NCBI GenBank assembly: GCA_934699065.1
Contig: CAKUWD010000174.1
Location: 1-6,342 of the forward strand
DNA from: an uncultured Treponema sp.
Lineage (GTDB): Bacteria; Spirochaetota; Spirochaetia; Treponematales; Treponemataceae
Length of the DNA: 6,342 nt
Direction: 5' to 3'
The position numbers and the translations under genes are program-made. The notes under the pieces were generated by a model. The model worked only from the letters and a program-made list of their open reading frames with translations. It did no database searches and had not been told where the DNA came from. Below are positions 5,981 through 6,342 of the stretch, in pieces. The stretch's first letter is position 1. Each line of letters begins with the position of its first letter.

Positions 5981-6342
5981 CTAGAAAATGAATTTTCGCT
6001 CGTTTTTTTCACTCTTTTTTCTATAATTTTTGATAAAACGGGCATCTAAATCTACTCCAGTACTTGCAAGCACTTTCACAGTAACAACACCGCCAGGAAC
6101 AACTGATTTTACAGCCATCTGATCATCAAGTTCGTAACGTATTACTACAGAACCGTCTACTTCTGGAGCCTGGAACCAGGCACGTCCAATTGCAAGGCCT
6201 TCGTCATTATCAGAAGAAATAATTTCCTCTACAAGAATATTCAGTTCTTTTCCAACATAACCTTCCAGATGTCCTGCAGTGATTGCAGTCTGCAGTTCTT
6301 CCAGGTGAGCTGCACGGGCTTTTGCTGTTTTAGCAGGTACAC
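5981..6342 (-). CDS. rimO: Ribosomal protein S12 methylthiotransferase RimO, C-terminal part (N-terminus outside window)
   Basis: Only the last 119 codons and the TAG stop (5981-5983) are in the window; the radical-SAM and N-terminal iron-sulfur domains lie beyond the right edge. RimO is a radical-SAM enzyme with two 4Fe-4S clusters that adds a methylthio group to a conserved aspartate of ribosomal protein S12. The visible part starts in the end of the radical-SAM region (VPAKTAKARAAHLEELQ) and continues with VGKELNILVEE. It then shows IGRAWFQAPEVDG (visible residues 51-63), a signature that separates RimO from the tRNA-modifying relative MiaB. It closes with the TRAM domain (VPGGVVTVKVLASTGVDLDA) that contacts the substrate. 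The tail after the TRAM domain is short, lysine-rich and poorly conserved in character. It lies 118 bases upstream of the paralogue B start codon and in the same direction. No minus-strand terminator is visible between them. Confidence 0.9.
   Translation of the reverse strand, partial: VPAKTAKARAAHLEELQTAITAGHLEGYVGKELNILVEEIISSDNDEGLAIGRAWFQAPEVDGSVVIRYELDDQMAVKSVVPGGVVTVKVLASTGVDLDARFIKNYRKKSEKNERKFIF

Overview
The window is a single-direction block on the minus strand of an AT-rich genome (roughly 40% G+C by eye). In transcription order (right to left) it holds the 3' end of rimO, a short structured intergenic stretch with a doubtful small ORF, a complete LacI-type-sensor/GGDEF protein (646 aa), a complete PcrA/UvrD-type DNA helicase (741 aa), a 129-base AT-rich gap with a good promoter, and a second sensor/GGDEF protein cut by the left edge (526 aa visible). 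All convincing genes are on the minus strand. The plus-strand frames are antisense shadows.

The organism is probably a spirochaete, most likely a host-associated or rumen Treponema. This rests on several soft signs: cytosolic fusions of a periplasmic-binding-protein-like domain to GGDEF, present here as two paralogues; the base composition; and the weak Shine-Dalgarno sequences. It is an inference, because nothing in the window is strictly diagnostic.

Layout: 5981-6342 is the C-terminal 119 residues of the ribosomal protein S12 methylthiotransferase RimO. 5863-5980 carries two TATAAT boxes and two hairpins, whose pairing is better in plus-strand RNA than in minus-strand RNA. 3922-5862 is sensor/GGDEF protein B, whose last 14 bases overlap the start of pcrA (1710-3935). 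1581-1709 holds a near-consensus sigma-70-type promoter (ATGACA, 17 bases, TATAAT) for sensor/GGDEF protein A (1-1580).

How they may work together: proteins A and B both begin directly with the effector-binding half of a LacI/GalR-type repressor. In-frame stop codons just upstream show that no DNA-binding head is missing. They should therefore be soluble proteins that turn binding of a small cytoplasmic ligand, perhaps a sugar, into cyclic di-GMP synthesis. B and PcrA appear translationally coupled, whereas A has its own promoter. A functional link between c-di-GMP signalling and the repair/transcription helicase is only suggested by this arrangement. The A/B pair around pcrA is the most distinctive thing here. 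I see no mobile element, CRISPR array, tRNA or rRNA.
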